This document shows, piece by piece, positions 15,636 to 24,248 of a DNA stretch of 30,116 bases (position 1 is its first letter; the number at the start of each line of letters is the position of its first letter). The stretch spans positions 1-30,116 of the forward strand of contig CAJUMB010000044.1 of assembly GCA_910587105.1 (NCBI GenBank), read 5' to 3'. The notes under the pieces are model-generated. The model saw nothing but the letters and a program-made list of their open reading frames with translations. It made no database searches and was not told the origin of the DNA. This DNA is from an uncultured Lachnospiraceae bacterium (GTDB lineage Bacteria; Bacillota; Clostridia; Lachnospirales; Lachnospiraceae). A program made the translations under genes and the position numbers.

Positions 15636-15742
15636 TTGATCTGACCGGTCGGTCTGCGGCCGCTTGAGTAGTTATGAAATTGTGTATCAGGCGGCCGGGA
15701 ACTGCCGGTTTTATGGAGAATCGGTATAGGAGAGAGAAGATT

Positions 15743-16915
15743 ATGAGAGCGTTTTATGTAGAAGCAGATCATGTGCCGAGAGAGGGATATAAGTTATCAG
15801 AGAGGGAAGCCAGCACGGGACGTGCATTAAGAGGCAATCAGATCTGGAAAAATATCCGCGGCCATGTGACAGACCGTCCAGAACCGGTATGCGGCGATGA
15901 CCAGGTAAAAATAAAAGTGGGCGCAGCAGGAATCTGCGGCACAGATGCCCATCTTCTGAAGCAGGACGAAGAAGGGTATTCCCTGTATGACGGACACAGC
16001 AAATATCCCATTATCACAGGCCATGAATTTGCAGGTGAGATTGTGGAAGTGGGCCAAAATGTGAAGAAGCTCGCAGCAGGGGACCTGGTATCAGTAGAAT
16101 CTATGCACTGGTGCGGCGAGTGTGATGCCTGCCGCAGAGGAATGTTTAACCAGTGTAAAGAGCTGGAGGAGCCGGGCCTTACCTATGACGGCGGATTTGC
16201 AGAGTATGCGGTAGTCCATGCCAAATATTGTTATAAACTCAACGATATTATGAATTATTACGGCGGGGACAAGATGGCTGCGTTTGAAATGGGCGCTATG
16301 ATTGAGCCCACCGGTGTTGCCTACAATGGGCTGTTTGTCCGCGGCGGCGGCATCCGTCCCGGCGGCCATGTGGCGGTCTTCGGGGCTGGCCCCATCGGTC
16401 TGGCAGCTATTTCCCTGATGAAGACGGCAGGGGCGGCAAAGTTAATCGCTTTTGAAAGTGTTCCGGAGCGTATAGAACTGGCGAAGGCATGCGGGGCAGA
16501 TTATGTATACGACCCCACCAGTTTTGCCTCACCTGAGGATGAGGCGGAGCTTTTGATGGAGCTGACCAATGGTGCAGGTATCTCTTTGTTTGCAGAGTGT
16601 GCCGGTGCCACGAAGTTCACTTATCCGGTTATGGCGAAAGCACTGGCTATCGGCGGAAAGACAGTGCAGATTGGCCACACAGTGGGAATTACTCCTGTGG
16701 ATATTTTTAACTGGCAGTGGAATGCAGCCAGCATTTCTGGCTCCAACGGCCAGTCAGGACAGGGGATTTATCCAGATGTAATCGCATTGATGGCAGCAGG
16801 GCGTATTGATATGCGTAAGATGGTGACAGGAAGATTTAACCTGGAAGACATAGAAGAAGGAATGAAAATTACGGCGGGTAAAGTTCTTGTATCCACCGAG
16901 TATCCAAGGATTTAA
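15743..16915 (+). CDS. iolM: Scyllo-inosose 3-dehydrogenase-like zinc enzyme
   Basis: Predicted to oxidise scyllo-inosose (2-keto-myo-inositol) a second time to a diketo-inositol, the substrate of IolN. The 390-residue protein has Cys65 (GICGTD), His94-Glu95 (GHEF), structural-zinc Cys124, 127, 130 and 138 and the NAD motif GAGPIG (214-219). It shares with remembered T. maritima IolM (TM0412) an unusual long N-terminus before the GroES-like domain, the segment EPTxVAYNxxxVRGGGIRPG, and a C-terminal GSxGxSGxGxxPxVIxLMAxG stretch. These are not general ADH features. The start is ATG 15743 after AGGAGAGAG; a longer frame from 15674 has no ribosome binding site. Last gene of the operon, followed by hairpins and a convergent araC gene. 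Confidence 0.85.
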   Translation: MRAFYVEADHVPREGYKLSEREASTGRALRGNQIWKNIRGHVTDRPEPVCGDDQVKIKVGAAGICGTDAHLLKQDEEGYSLYDGHSKYPIITGHEFAGEIVEVGQNVKKLAAGDLVSVESMHWCGECDACRRGMFNQCKELEEPGLTYDGGFAEYAVVHAKYCYKLNDIMNYYGGDKMAAFEMGAMIEPTGVAYNGLFVRGGGIRPGGHVAVFGAGPIGLAAISLMKTAGAAKLIAFESVPERIELAKACGADYVYDPTSFASPEDEAELLMELTNGAGISLFAECAGATKFTYPVMAKALAIGGKTVQIGHTVGITPVDIFNWQWNAASISGSNGQSGQGIYPDVIALMAAGRIDMRKMVTGRFNLEDIEEGMKITAGKVLVSTEYPRI

Positions 16916-16937
16916 TGGGTTCTGGCCGAGCGGCAGC

Positions 16938-16994
16938 TCCCGGTTTGCGGGATGTACCGCAAAACCGGGAAGAAAATCGGCTATTTGATTTTCT
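16938..16994. terminator. Two hairpins between convergent iolM and araC genes
   Basis: TCCCGGTTTGCGG (16938-16950) pairs with CCGCAAAACCGGGA (16957-16970) with one bulged A. A second stem AGAAAATC/GATTTTCT (16971-16994) overlaps the araC stop. Neither is followed by a clear T-run, but a paired terminator between convergent genes is the natural reading. Confidence 0.55.
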
Positions 16995-17859
16995 CGGAAT
17001 CTGGAAGTGTGTATTTCTTTCGATAGGCCAGAGGAGAAAGACCCACATATTTTTTAAACTGTACATTGAAATGACTTACATTTTCGAATCCCACAGCAGT
17101 TGCGATGGAAGTGATTGACCTGGGAGTTGTAATCAATAAAGACTGTGCTTCGCCGATGCGTCTTCTTCCAATGTATTGGATGGGAGAATACCCAAGCTTT
17201 TTCTTGAAAAGATGGGACAGATGGGAAGGACTGATGAAGAATTCTCCGCTGATACTCTGCAGAGACAGATCTTCAGAATAATTTTCATCAATATAATGCA
17301 GAATATCTCGAAGCAGAGGGTCCTGCTTTTCCTGAGCTGTGCTGGGACGTCCTTCTTTCCGGCAGGCATGAACGATCAGGGAAAGCAGCGCCTGGGTCAG
17401 ATACTGGTTTGTCTCCTGCTGCTGGTCATCTTCAAAAGCCAGGGAGTCGAAAATTTCCTGAAAAATGGCATCAATGAGAACGAAGCGTTTTTCAGTTTTT
17501 ATAATAGGCTGGATATCAGATGGAATCAGGTGATTTTCCGGCAGTCCATCAATATGTACATGGTCTATGGCGATGGAGAGCATTGCCAGATTGCGGTTAT
17601 ACTGGGGAACTTCATCATGCAGTACATTGGCATTGGTAATGATGATGTTTCCTGGTTTTATTTCATATCGTTCGTTGTCTACCACATAATACCCGGAACC
17701 ATTTCTGATAAACAGAAGTTCCAGCTTATCAGTATGCTTGTGCAGAATCCGGGGGTGCTGGCTGAATCCTACAGTAATATAGCTGGCTGATAGAAGACGT
17801 GGTGTGGTTCCTTTCTGGAAAGATGAGACGAAGGAGTCTTTTGCGAAACATTGGATCAT
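16981..17859 (-). CDS. AraC-family transcriptional regulator with cupin sensor
   Basis: About 292 residues. The N-terminal half is a cupin-like sugar-sensing domain (HKHTDKLELLFIRNGSG, then the IKPGNIIITNANVLHDE turn); the C-terminal 100 residues hold two helix-turn-helix units with LSLQSISGEFFISPSHLSHLFKK-type and SITSIATAVGFENVSHFNVQFKK-type recognition helices. I prefer ATG 17859, which lies about eight bases after AAAGGATG; an ATG at 17868 directly touches that sequence. It is divergent from the first ABC importer operon and convergent with iolM, so it is the best candidate activator of the importer and perhaps the iolO operon in response to an inositol-like inducer. Confidence 0.9.
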   Translation of the reverse strand: MIQCFAKDSFVSSFQKGTTPRLLSASYITVGFSQHPRILHKHTDKLELLFIRNGSGYYVVDNERYEIKPGNIIITNANVLHDEVPQYNRNLAMLSIAIDHVHIDGLPENHLIPSDIQPIIKTEKRFVLIDAIFQEIFDSLAFEDDQQQETNQYLTQALLSLIVHACRKEGRPSTAQEKQDPLLRDILHYIDENYSEDLSLQSISGEFFISPSHLSHLFKKKLGYSPIQYIGRRRIGEAQSLLITTPRSITSIATAVGFENVSHFNVQFKKYVGLSPLAYRKKYTLPDSEKIK

Positions 17860-17887
17860 ATCGTTCATCCTTTCTGTTTTTTTAGAT

Positions 17888-17917
17888 ATTATACAAAAAA
17901 ATTTTTGTGGAAGTCCA
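17888..17917 (-). promoter_or_regulatory. Probable promoter of the araC gene
   Basis: On the minus strand TGGACT (17912-17917), an 18-bp spacer and TATAAT (17888-17893), about 30 bases before the araC start. The 178-bp gap to the divergent ABC gene also contains a GCGT/ACGC inverted repeat near 17950, but I see no convincing plus-strand promoter. Confidence 0.5.
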
Positions 17918-18037
17918 TGGATTATTCGAAGATTTTCGGAAAATTGAGGCGTGTTCAGACGCGCTGTCAGGGGGTGATGAAGAGAGTATTTATCTGTGTT
18001 GATGTGAAAAACTATAGGAAGATAGAGGAGGGATTAC

Positions 18038-19549
18038 GTGGAGAAAAAGAAAAAAGTTCTGGAACTAAAAAACATTTCCAAATCATTTCCGGGGGTAAAG
18101 GCGCTGGATGAAGTCACCTTCTCCGTGGAAGAAGGGACCGTACACGTGCTGGTGGGAGAAAACGGAGCCGGAAAGTCAACGCTTATCAAGATTATCAACG
18201 GTATGTATACTGCTGATGAAGGTGAGCTGTATGTCTTTGGAAAGAAAGTGACCATGCATAGTCCACGGCATATGAAAGAACTGGGCATTGCCACCATTCA
18301 TCAGGAATTGAATCCGGTGCCAGATCTTACCATCGCGGAAAACATTTTTCTCGGCCGTCTGCCCACCCGTGGGCCGGGCATTGTGGCGAAAAAGCGCATG
18401 GTGGAAGAAGCGCAGAAACTTGTCAATGATTTGGGATTTTCCTATGATGTGAAACGGGTGATGCGGTCGCTCACTGTTTCGGATATGCAGATTATTGAGA
18501 TTATCAAAGCCATTTCTGTCAATGCTAAAATCATAATCATGGATGAGCCCACATCTTCTATTACGGAAGGGGAGGTAGCTGTTCTTCATGAACAGATTCA
18601 CCGTCTGAAAGAGAGAGGTATCAGCATCATCTATATTTCACACAAGCTGGATGAGCTGAAGCAGGTGGGAGACCAGCTGACGGTTCTCCGGGATGGGAAG
18701 ACAATCTCAACCCACCATATCGATGAGCTGACAACAGATGAAATCATCACAAAGATGGTGGGCCGTAAAATGGACAATGTATATCCGGTCAAGGAGGCTG
18801 AAATCGGAGAGAAACTTCTGGAAATAAAAAATCTGACCCAGCCCAATGTATTTTCCAACATATCGTTTACCCTGCACAGAGGGGAAATCCTTGGCATGTC
18901 AGGCCTGGTGGGGGCAGGACGTACAGAAGTGGTGAGGGCCATATTTGGAATGGATTCGTATTCTTCAGGCGAGATTATCATTAATGGAAAGAGCGTGGAA
19001 ATCAAGAAGGTTTCCGATGCTATCCAGGAAGGGATTATCATGCTGTCTGAAGACAGAAAACTGGAGGGGCTGGTTCTGATCCGGTCAATTTGTGAAAACA
19101 TTGGACTTCCTAACCTGAAAAGGTATCGTGGATTTCTTTTAAATAAAAAGCGGGAGAGAGAAGATGCCCTGGAGATGAAAGAAAAGCTGGCAATCAAAGC
19201 GCCCACCATTGGGACAGAGGCGCAGAATCTCTCTGGCGGAAACCAGCAGAAAGTAGTAATTGCCAAGTGGCTTCTTCAAAATCCGGTGGTGTTTATTATG
19301 GATGAACCCACCCGGGGAATTGATGTGGGAGCCAAATATGAAATATACAAAATTATGTGTGATCTGGCTGCTCAGGGGGCAGGTGTAATCATGATTTCAT
19401 CGGAACTTCCGGAAATTATCGGTATCTGTGACAGGACACTGGTTATGGCTGAAGGGAGAATCACCGGTGAGGTAACCCGGGAAGACTTCTCGCAGGAGAG
19501 AATTATGAGTTTCGCGTTAGGAGGGAAAGCAGTCAATGACGAAAAGTAA
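18038..19549 (+). CDS. Sugar ABC transporter ATP-binding protein (RbsA/MglA type), locus 1
   Basis: Double-cassette ATPase of 503 residues that powers a ribose/inositol-type importer. Cassette one has Walker A GENGAGKST (40-48), a degenerate signature LTVSDMQ (145-151) and Walker B IIIMDEPTSS. Cassette two has the degenerate Walker A GLVGAGRTE, normal signature LSGGNQQK and FIMDEPTRGID. The split of degenerate and intact motifs is typical of the family. The GTG start follows GAGGAGG. Its 3' end overlaps the permease gene by 14 bases. Order is ATPase-permease-binding protein, unlike the second importer (binding protein first), so the two loci are not a simple tandem copy. Leu codons are mostly CTG here. 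Confidence 0.93.
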   Translation: MEKKKKVLELKNISKSFPGVKALDEVTFSVEEGTVHVLVGENGAGKSTLIKIINGMYTADEGELYVFGKKVTMHSPRHMKELGIATIHQELNPVPDLTIAENIFLGRLPTRGPGIVAKKRMVEEAQKLVNDLGFSYDVKRVMRSLTVSDMQIIEIIKAISVNAKIIIMDEPTSSITEGEVAVLHEQIHRLKERGISIIYISHKLDELKQVGDQLTVLRDGKTISTHHIDELTTDEIITKMVGRKMDNVYPVKEAEIGEKLLEIKNLTQPNVFSNISFTLHRGEILGMSGLVGAGRTEVVRAIFGMDSYSSGEIIINGKSVEIKKVSDAIQEGIIMLSEDRKLEGLVLIRSICENIGLPNLKRYRGFLLNKKREREDALEMKEKLAIKAPTIGTEAQNLSGGNQQKVVIAKWLLQNPVVFIMDEPTRGIDVGAKYEIYKIMCDLAAQGAGVIMISSELPEIIGICDRTLVMAEGRITGEVTREDFSQERIMSFALGGKAVNDEK

Positions 19550-20504
19550 AGAAAACGGTAAATTTAATTTTGGAGAGATTTATAATAAATTTGGAATATT
19601 TCTGGTATTTTTGTTAATGTTTGTGATTTTTTCTGTCTGGAACCAGTCATTTCTTTCAGGCATGAATGTGAGAAATATTCTCAGGCAGATTGTGGTTATT
19701 ACCATCATGGCCTGCGGTGAGCAGCTGATGATCATCTGCGGAATGATCGACCTTTCTGCCTCCCGGGTGCTGGCCTGTGCAGGTACGCTTTCGGCTTATA
19801 CGGTGCTGGCCACAGGCAATCTCTTTGCAGCTATATTGGTGGGCCTTGGTGTTGCATTAATATTTGGTGCTTTTAACGGTATTGTAATTGTGACCTTTGA
19901 CATACCGCCGTTTATTGCCACACTGGCATCTATGATGGTAGCAGAAGGAGCCATTATGACGTTTACAGGTGGACAGAACTACTCCAATCTTGGAGCGGCT
20001 TTCCAGTTTATTGGACAGGGGTACATCGGGCCGATTCCGTTCCCGGTATTTATCATGGCATTTATACTTTTGGTGACCTATTATATTCTTTCCTGGACGC
20101 CCATCGGACGGGCCATGTATGCAGTAGGCGGAAATACTGCTGCGGCAAGGGCTTCCGGTATCAACGTGAAATTTACGAAATTTTTTGCGGCAGCTTATGC
20201 AGGTCTTATGTCTGGTATTGCAGGTATCGTTCTCATGTCCCGTATGAACTCTGGCCAGCCAGCGGCAGCGGTGAGCTATGAAATGGATGCCATCACAGCA
20301 GTTATCATCGGCGGAACCAGTATGTCAGGCGGGACGGGAACCGTTGTGAATACCATTGTGGGTTCCATGATTATCGGTATTATCAAAAACTTCATGAATC
20401 TGCAGAATATCAATGCTTCTCTGCAGAAAGTTGTTCTGGGTCTTTTGGTTATGGTAGCGGTAATTTTGGACATTCAGGTGCGCAAATCAAGATCAAAAGG
20501 TTGA
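19536..20504 (+). CDS. Sugar ABC transporter permease (RbsC type), locus 1
   Basis: Inner-membrane permease of 322 residues with about eight to ten hydrophobic segments. It has the BPD_transp_2 family marks: MIDLSASRVLA-like loop, the GAFNGIVIVTFDIPPFIATLASMM segment, and the cytoplasmic PIGRAMYAVGGNTAAARASGI loop that contacts the ATPase, then GGTSMSGGTGTV near the end. It overlaps the ATPase gene by 14 bases, with GGAGG upstream inside that gene, which ensures coupled synthesis. It forms a homodimeric channel in this family. The substrate cannot be read from the permease; context suggests an inositol or related sugar. Confidence 0.93.
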   Translation: MTKSKENGKFNFGEIYNKFGIFLVFLLMFVIFSVWNQSFLSGMNVRNILRQIVVITIMACGEQLMIICGMIDLSASRVLACAGTLSAYTVLATGNLFAAILVGLGVALIFGAFNGIVIVTFDIPPFIATLASMMVAEGAIMTFTGGQNYSNLGAAFQFIGQGYIGPIPFPVFIMAFILLVTYYILSWTPIGRAMYAVGGNTAAARASGINVKFTKFFAAAYAGLMSGIAGIVLMSRMNSGQPAAAVSYEMDAITAVIIGGTSMSGGTGTVVNTIVGSMIIGIIKNFMNLQNINASLQKVVLGLLVMVAVILDIQVRKSRSKG

Positions 20505-20562
20505 TCTGATTGATAAATGAAACTTTATTAACAAGCACACAAAAGGAGAAAAGGAGAACAAC

Positions 20563-21702
20563 ATGAAAAGAAAGTTAATGGCGGTGATTTTAGCAGCAGG
20601 TCTGGCAGTCAGCATGGCAGGATGTTCTGGCGGCGCACCGGCTCCCCAGGGAAGCAGTGACAGTGCAGAAGGAGAAACAGTGGAGGATACTGCGGAAATG
20701 GGAGAAGAGTCTGGAGGAGGAGTGGAGACAGATATCGTAGTTTCCGACAAAGAGATTCAGGCGGCTGCAGAGAACAGCAAAGACTGGGAAAAAGAATTTG
20801 CAGAAGAGTATGATATCAGTGGAGACGAGGAATTCACCTGGGGCTACATTGATATGGGGTTTGAAGACACATTCACCACAAAGATCAGAAATACATTTGT
20901 AAAATACTGTAAACAGAATTTCCCCAATGTAAAAGTTCTGGAGGCAGACGGGGAGATGGACGCCAATATCCAGCTTCAGCTGGCTGAGAACTTTATTGCC
21001 CAGGGCGTAGACTGTATCATTCTGGACCCTACAGATGCAGACGGATGTGTGGGTATTGTGGATACCTGTATGGCAGAAGGAGTGCCTCTGGTTGCTGTAA
21101 ACGCGGTGATTCATTCTGACCACCTGGAAAAAGAAGTGGGATTCGTAGGTTCTTCCAACTATGAAGCCGGAGAGATTCAGGGCCAGTGGCTGATTGACAA
21201 TGTGGACGATTCGGAAACGGTAAATCTCTGCTATCAGAGAGGTACAGAAGGATACGATCATACCACCCAGCGTTACAATGGACTGTTTGATACTCTGGAT
21301 GACGCCAAGTATAACTATGAATTGAAAGCCGATCTGATTGGTGATTACATGAGAGATATTGCCATGACCAATGCAGAAGACTGGGTAACATCCTTCGGAA
21401 ATGAGATTCAAGTGGTTGCGTGTGCAAATGATGAAATGGCTATGGGAAGCCTTCAGGCTTATCAGGCAGCTGATCTGGCGAAAGAAATCAAGTTCCTTGG
21501 CATTGACGCCAATCAGGATTGTCTGCAGGAAGTGAAAAACGGTAATGTGGCATGTACCGTATTCCAGAATGCAATGGGTCAGGCAAAATGGACGGCAGTT
21601 TCCGCATACGATGCCTGTATAAACGGCAGTAAAGAAACCGCAAGTTTTTCGATTCCTTTTGAGAAAGTTGATCAGTCAAATGTGGATGATTATCTGGACT
21701 AA
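20563..21702 (+). CDS. Sugar-binding lipoprotein of ABC transporter, locus 1
   Basis: 379-residue extracellular substrate receptor of the periplasmic-binding-protein type 1 family. The lipoprotein signal ends at SMAGC (Cys21), followed by an acidic, Ser-rich linker to about 60. The ligand lobes contain NFIAQGVDCIILDPTDADG, PLVAVNAVIHSD and VVACANDEMAMGSLQAYQAA-like segments typical of ribose/galactose binders. Two AGGAG sites precede the ATG, consistent with high expression. It lies 58 bases after the permease gene and is followed by a strong hairpin. It is only distantly related to the binding protein at 25897, so the two importers probably carry different sugars. Confidence 0.92.
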   Translation: MKRKLMAVILAAGLAVSMAGCSGGAPAPQGSSDSAEGETVEDTAEMGEESGGGVETDIVVSDKEIQAAAENSKDWEKEFAEEYDISGDEEFTWGYIDMGFEDTFTTKIRNTFVKYCKQNFPNVKVLEADGEMDANIQLQLAENFIAQGVDCIILDPTDADGCVGIVDTCMAEGVPLVAVNAVIHSDHLEKEVGFVGSSNYEAGEIQGQWLIDNVDDSETVNLCYQRGTEGYDHTTQRYNGLFDTLDDAKYNYELKADLIGDYMRDIAMTNAEDWVTSFGNEIQVVACANDEMAMGSLQAYQAADLAKEIKFLGIDANQDCLQEVKNGNVACTVFQNAMGQAKWTAVSAYDACINGSKETASFSIPFEKVDQSNVDDYLD

Positions 21703-21754
21703 TTGGTATAATTGTAAAGTGAGGGATATACTACTATAAGGTATATGATAGAGA

Positions 21755-21794
21755 ACAGACAGCTTGTGGTGTGCGGACAACACAGGCTGTCTGT
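21755..21794 (+). terminator. Stem-loop after the locus 1 importer operon
   Basis: A 14-bp stem (21755-21768 with 21781-21794, one G-U wobble) and 12-base loop, 52 bases after the binding-protein stop. The following GTTTGTGTG is a poor T-tract, so some readthrough into the downstream araC gene is possible. Confidence 0.65.
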
Positions 21795-21837
21795 GTTTGT
21801 GTGAGACATTCTCAGTTTTGGCAGAGGTGAAAAGAAT

Positions 21838-22803
21838 ATGAACGTACACGATGAAAATGGGTGGATGGTGCCCTGCCATGACGGATATCTGGAATTCCCC
21901 CGGCAGGATCACAGCGGGATTGCAGTAACAGTCTGGAATCACAGAATTTCCGTACAGCCCCACCGTCATAAGTTTCAGGAGTTTGCACTGATCACAAAAG
22001 GATATTGTATTCACTCTTATCGGGGAACGGAAGTGCCTCTGCTTCCCGGTGATGTATTTCTCATTGAAACGGATGAGGAACACAGTTACCAGCTGCATGC
22101 CCCCATTGAATTGGTCAACTGTCAGTTTTTCCCGGACAAAATGAGCGAAGAATTCAATTGCATGTTAAGAGAGGCTGAACAGGATGGAGATGCTGTCTGT
22201 CAAAGGCAGGAGATGATCGCTGGCTTATCAGATGAAGAATGCGGCGGTCTGGAGTCACGCCAGAGTATTTTGAATAAGCAGGGAGTCATACATCTGAATA
22301 TTGAAGAACGTAAAATCATTGAGTCACTTCTGGATCAGATGATGGAAGAACAAAGAAATGGAGAGATCGGTCTGGAGCTGGTGAAGATGGCCTGTCTGCA
22401 GATGATTCTTGTAAAGTTTTACAGAATACAGAGACGGCAGACGGAGCAGAGCAGTACACACAGAGACCACAGGAAGGAAAGGGTCTATGAAATTCTTGCC
22501 TATATGGAGGAACATCTGAGGGAACGGCTGGACTATGACAAGCTGGCAGAGCGGGTGTACTGGAGTGCAGGCCATTTCCGTTCGGTATTTAAAGAGGTGA
22601 CAGGGCTGGCGCCCACAGAATATATGAACCGTTTGAGGATTATTAAGTCGCTGGAATATATGCAGAGGGAACATTTGAATGTGTCTCAGGCGGCAGAGCG
22701 TGTGGGGTTTGATGACCCTGGGTACTACAGCCGGCTGTTCAAAAAGATTATGGGGTATTCGCCCAAATATTTTAGAAGTTCCACAGATATTACTTCTTTA
22801 TAA
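21838..22803 (+). CDS. AraC-family transcriptional regulator (second)
   Basis: 321 residues: a cupin sensor (QPHRHKFQEFALITKG, LLPGDVFLIE) and a C-terminal pair of helix-turn-helix motifs (LDYDKLAERVYWSAGHFRSVFKE-like and NVSQAAERVGFDDPGYYSRLFKK-like). ATG 21838 follows GCAGAGGTGAAAAG. It lies 35 bases from the terminator-like hairpin after importer 1 and points toward the URO-D-like gene, its likely target along with importer 1. A broken copy of this gene, with the same leader, is found at 24414. The other araC gene at 16981 is not closely similar outside the DNA-binding domain. Confidence 0.92.
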   Translation: MNVHDENGWMVPCHDGYLEFPRQDHSGIAVTVWNHRISVQPHRHKFQEFALITKGYCIHSYRGTEVPLLPGDVFLIETDEEHSYQLHAPIELVNCQFFPDKMSEEFNCMLREAEQDGDAVCQRQEMIAGLSDEECGGLESRQSILNKQGVIHLNIEERKIIESLLDQMMEEQRNGEIGLELVKMACLQMILVKFYRIQRRQTEQSSTHRDHRKERVYEILAYMEEHLRERLDYDKLAERVYWSAGHFRSVFKEVTGLAPTEYMNRLRIIKSLEYMQREHLNVSQAAERVGFDDPGYYSRLFKKIMGYSPKYFRSSTDITSL

Positions 22804-22859
22804 AAAGTTTACCAAATCTGCATTTTGTCCATGTTTGGGGTTCCACAGTCCTAACATTT

Positions 22860-22919
22860 GTCCGGGCAGATATGGTATGCTTAAAGCATAGGGGGAAGAT
22901 GATTTGGTGTCCGGACAGA
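22860..22919 (+). promoter_or_regulatory. Direct repeats upstream of the URO-D-like gene
   Basis: GTCCGGGCAGA (22860-22870) and GTCCGGACAGA (22909-22919) are 11-bp near-identical direct repeats 49 bp apart in the 162-bp gap before the URO-D-like gene. Paired direct repeats are the usual AraC-family operator form. No convincing -35/-10 pair was found. Confidence 0.4.
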
Positions 22920-22965
22920 GCGCAGATGCAGAAGAATCAGGTTACGAAATAAAGGAGGAAAAGCG

Positions 22966-24189
22966 ATGTTAAAAAATGACATTCAGGTATTGAGAAAACT
23001 GGCCAATCAGCTGGCAGAACTGTCAGCCCTTCCAATTATGAAAGAGAGAAAACAGCAGTGGTACAACCTTAACGCCAGGAAAGTGGACAAACCCATGTTT
23101 CTCATGGGAGAGTTTCCATGGAACGAGATGAATATTGACAATGAACTGACATTGCAGTGCCAGGACCCCTTTTACAGAGAAATGGAGACAACCCTGCGGC
23201 AGCTTCTCTACAGACATAAACATATTCAGGATGACTGGGTGTATGAACCATTTCTTTATGTTCCAAAAGTGGTCCGTGGTTTGAACTATGGACTGGATAT
23301 CATAGAGGATAAACTGACGAGGGATGACGGCAATGTGGTAGAGGCCCACTCTTATGTGAGCCAGCTGAAAACGTGGGAGGATCTTGAGAAAATCCAGGTG
23401 CCGGATCTGTATCTGGATGAGGAGGAAACCAACCGCAGAGAGGATATGGCGAAAGAGGCAGTAGGGGATATCCTGCAGGTATTCATGGACGGACCTGAGG
23501 TGGATTACCGTCCGTGGGACCATTTTATGGAATGGTCAGATGTGAACACCCTGTATGACAAAATGATGTTTGACGAGGACTGGGTACATGCTCTGATGAG
23601 AAAGAGCCTGGATGTACAGCTTGCGATTATTTATAAACTCCGGGATATGGATTGTCTCATGCGCCAGCAGCAGGTGGTTCACTGCACAGGGGGGTGGACT
23701 GATCTGCTTCCGGAAAATCCGGAAAAACCGGATTTAAAAGATGTGTGGACTTATGGAATGGCCCAGATTCTCTACACAGTATCTCCGGAAATGCACGATG
23801 AATTTGAATTCCAATATGCCAGTGAATGGTACGATAAATTCGGCCTGGGGTATTATGGATGCTGCGAACCCCTGGACGACAGAATGGAGTATGTGAAGCA
23901 GATCAAAGGAATCCATAAAATTTCAGTCAGTGCGTGGGTAAAAGACTTTGAGGGTATGGCGGAGGCTATGGAAGGAAAATTTGTATATTCCAACAAACCG
24001 GCACCAGCCCTTGTGGCAGCGCCCAGCTGGAATCCCGAAGTAGTGGAAGCAGACCTGCGGACACGTCTGAATGCCGCACAGAAATATAATTGTCCAGTGG
24101 AGTTTACATTAAAAGATATCTCAACCATCTGTTATGAGCCCCAGAGATTGACTAAATGGTCTGAGGTTATGCGGAAAGTGATTGGGTGA
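22966..24189 (+). CDS. Uroporphyrinogen-decarboxylase-fold protein, probable methyltransferase-like
   Basis: 407-residue protein. The C-terminal half fits the URO-D/methyltransferase TIM barrel: a YYGCCEPLDDRMEYVKQIKGI segment (296-315) in place of the HxCG-type motif, then ISVSAWV, a VYSNKPAP strand and a final TICYEP (387-392). Cys299, Cys300 and Cys389 sit where zinc-binding Cys of MtaA/CmuA-type methyltransferases lie. It is much longer than true HemE and heme genes are absent, so heme synthesis is unlikely. An AAAGGAGG site precedes the ATG; it is transcribed alone, behind an AraC gene and before a strong terminator. In this setting a role in demethylating a methylated inositol is conceivable, but no corrinoid protein is nearby, so the function is unknown. 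Confidence 0.75.
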   Translation: MLKNDIQVLRKLANQLAELSALPIMKERKQQWYNLNARKVDKPMFLMGEFPWNEMNIDNELTLQCQDPFYREMETTLRQLLYRHKHIQDDWVYEPFLYVPKVVRGLNYGLDIIEDKLTRDDGNVVEAHSYVSQLKTWEDLEKIQVPDLYLDEEETNRREDMAKEAVGDILQVFMDGPEVDYRPWDHFMEWSDVNTLYDKMMFDEDWVHALMRKSLDVQLAIIYKLRDMDCLMRQQQVVHCTGGWTDLLPENPEKPDLKDVWTYGMAQILYTVSPEMHDEFEFQYASEWYDKFGLGYYGCCEPLDDRMEYVKQIKGIHKISVSAWVKDFEGMAEAMEGKFVYSNKPAPALVAAPSWNPEVVEADLRTRLNAAQKYNCPVEFTLKDISTICYEPQRLTKWSEVMRKVIG

Positions 24190-24196
24190 TTAATAG

Positions 24197-24240
24197 AAAA
24201 AAGGTTTTCGGCAGAGCTGAGTCTGTCGGAAACCTTTTTT
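24197..24240 (+). terminator. Strong rho-independent terminator
   Basis: A 19-bp stem (24197-24215 with 24222-24240, two wobbles), 6-base loop, ending in six T's, eight bases after the URO-D-like stop. The matching A-run upstream means it could act on both strands. Confidence 0.93.
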
Positions 24241-24248
24241 ATTGATAC

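Noticed and set aside
20590..21411. 273-codon minus-strand frame opposite the locus 1 binding protein
   Set aside because: Composition is that of a coding shadow; the plus strand holds a complete lipoprotein gene with signal and family motifs.
22966..24189. Heme biosynthesis enzyme HemE
   Set aside because: It is longer than HemE, has Cys-rich variant motifs and no heme genes around it; it is in a sugar-import context.
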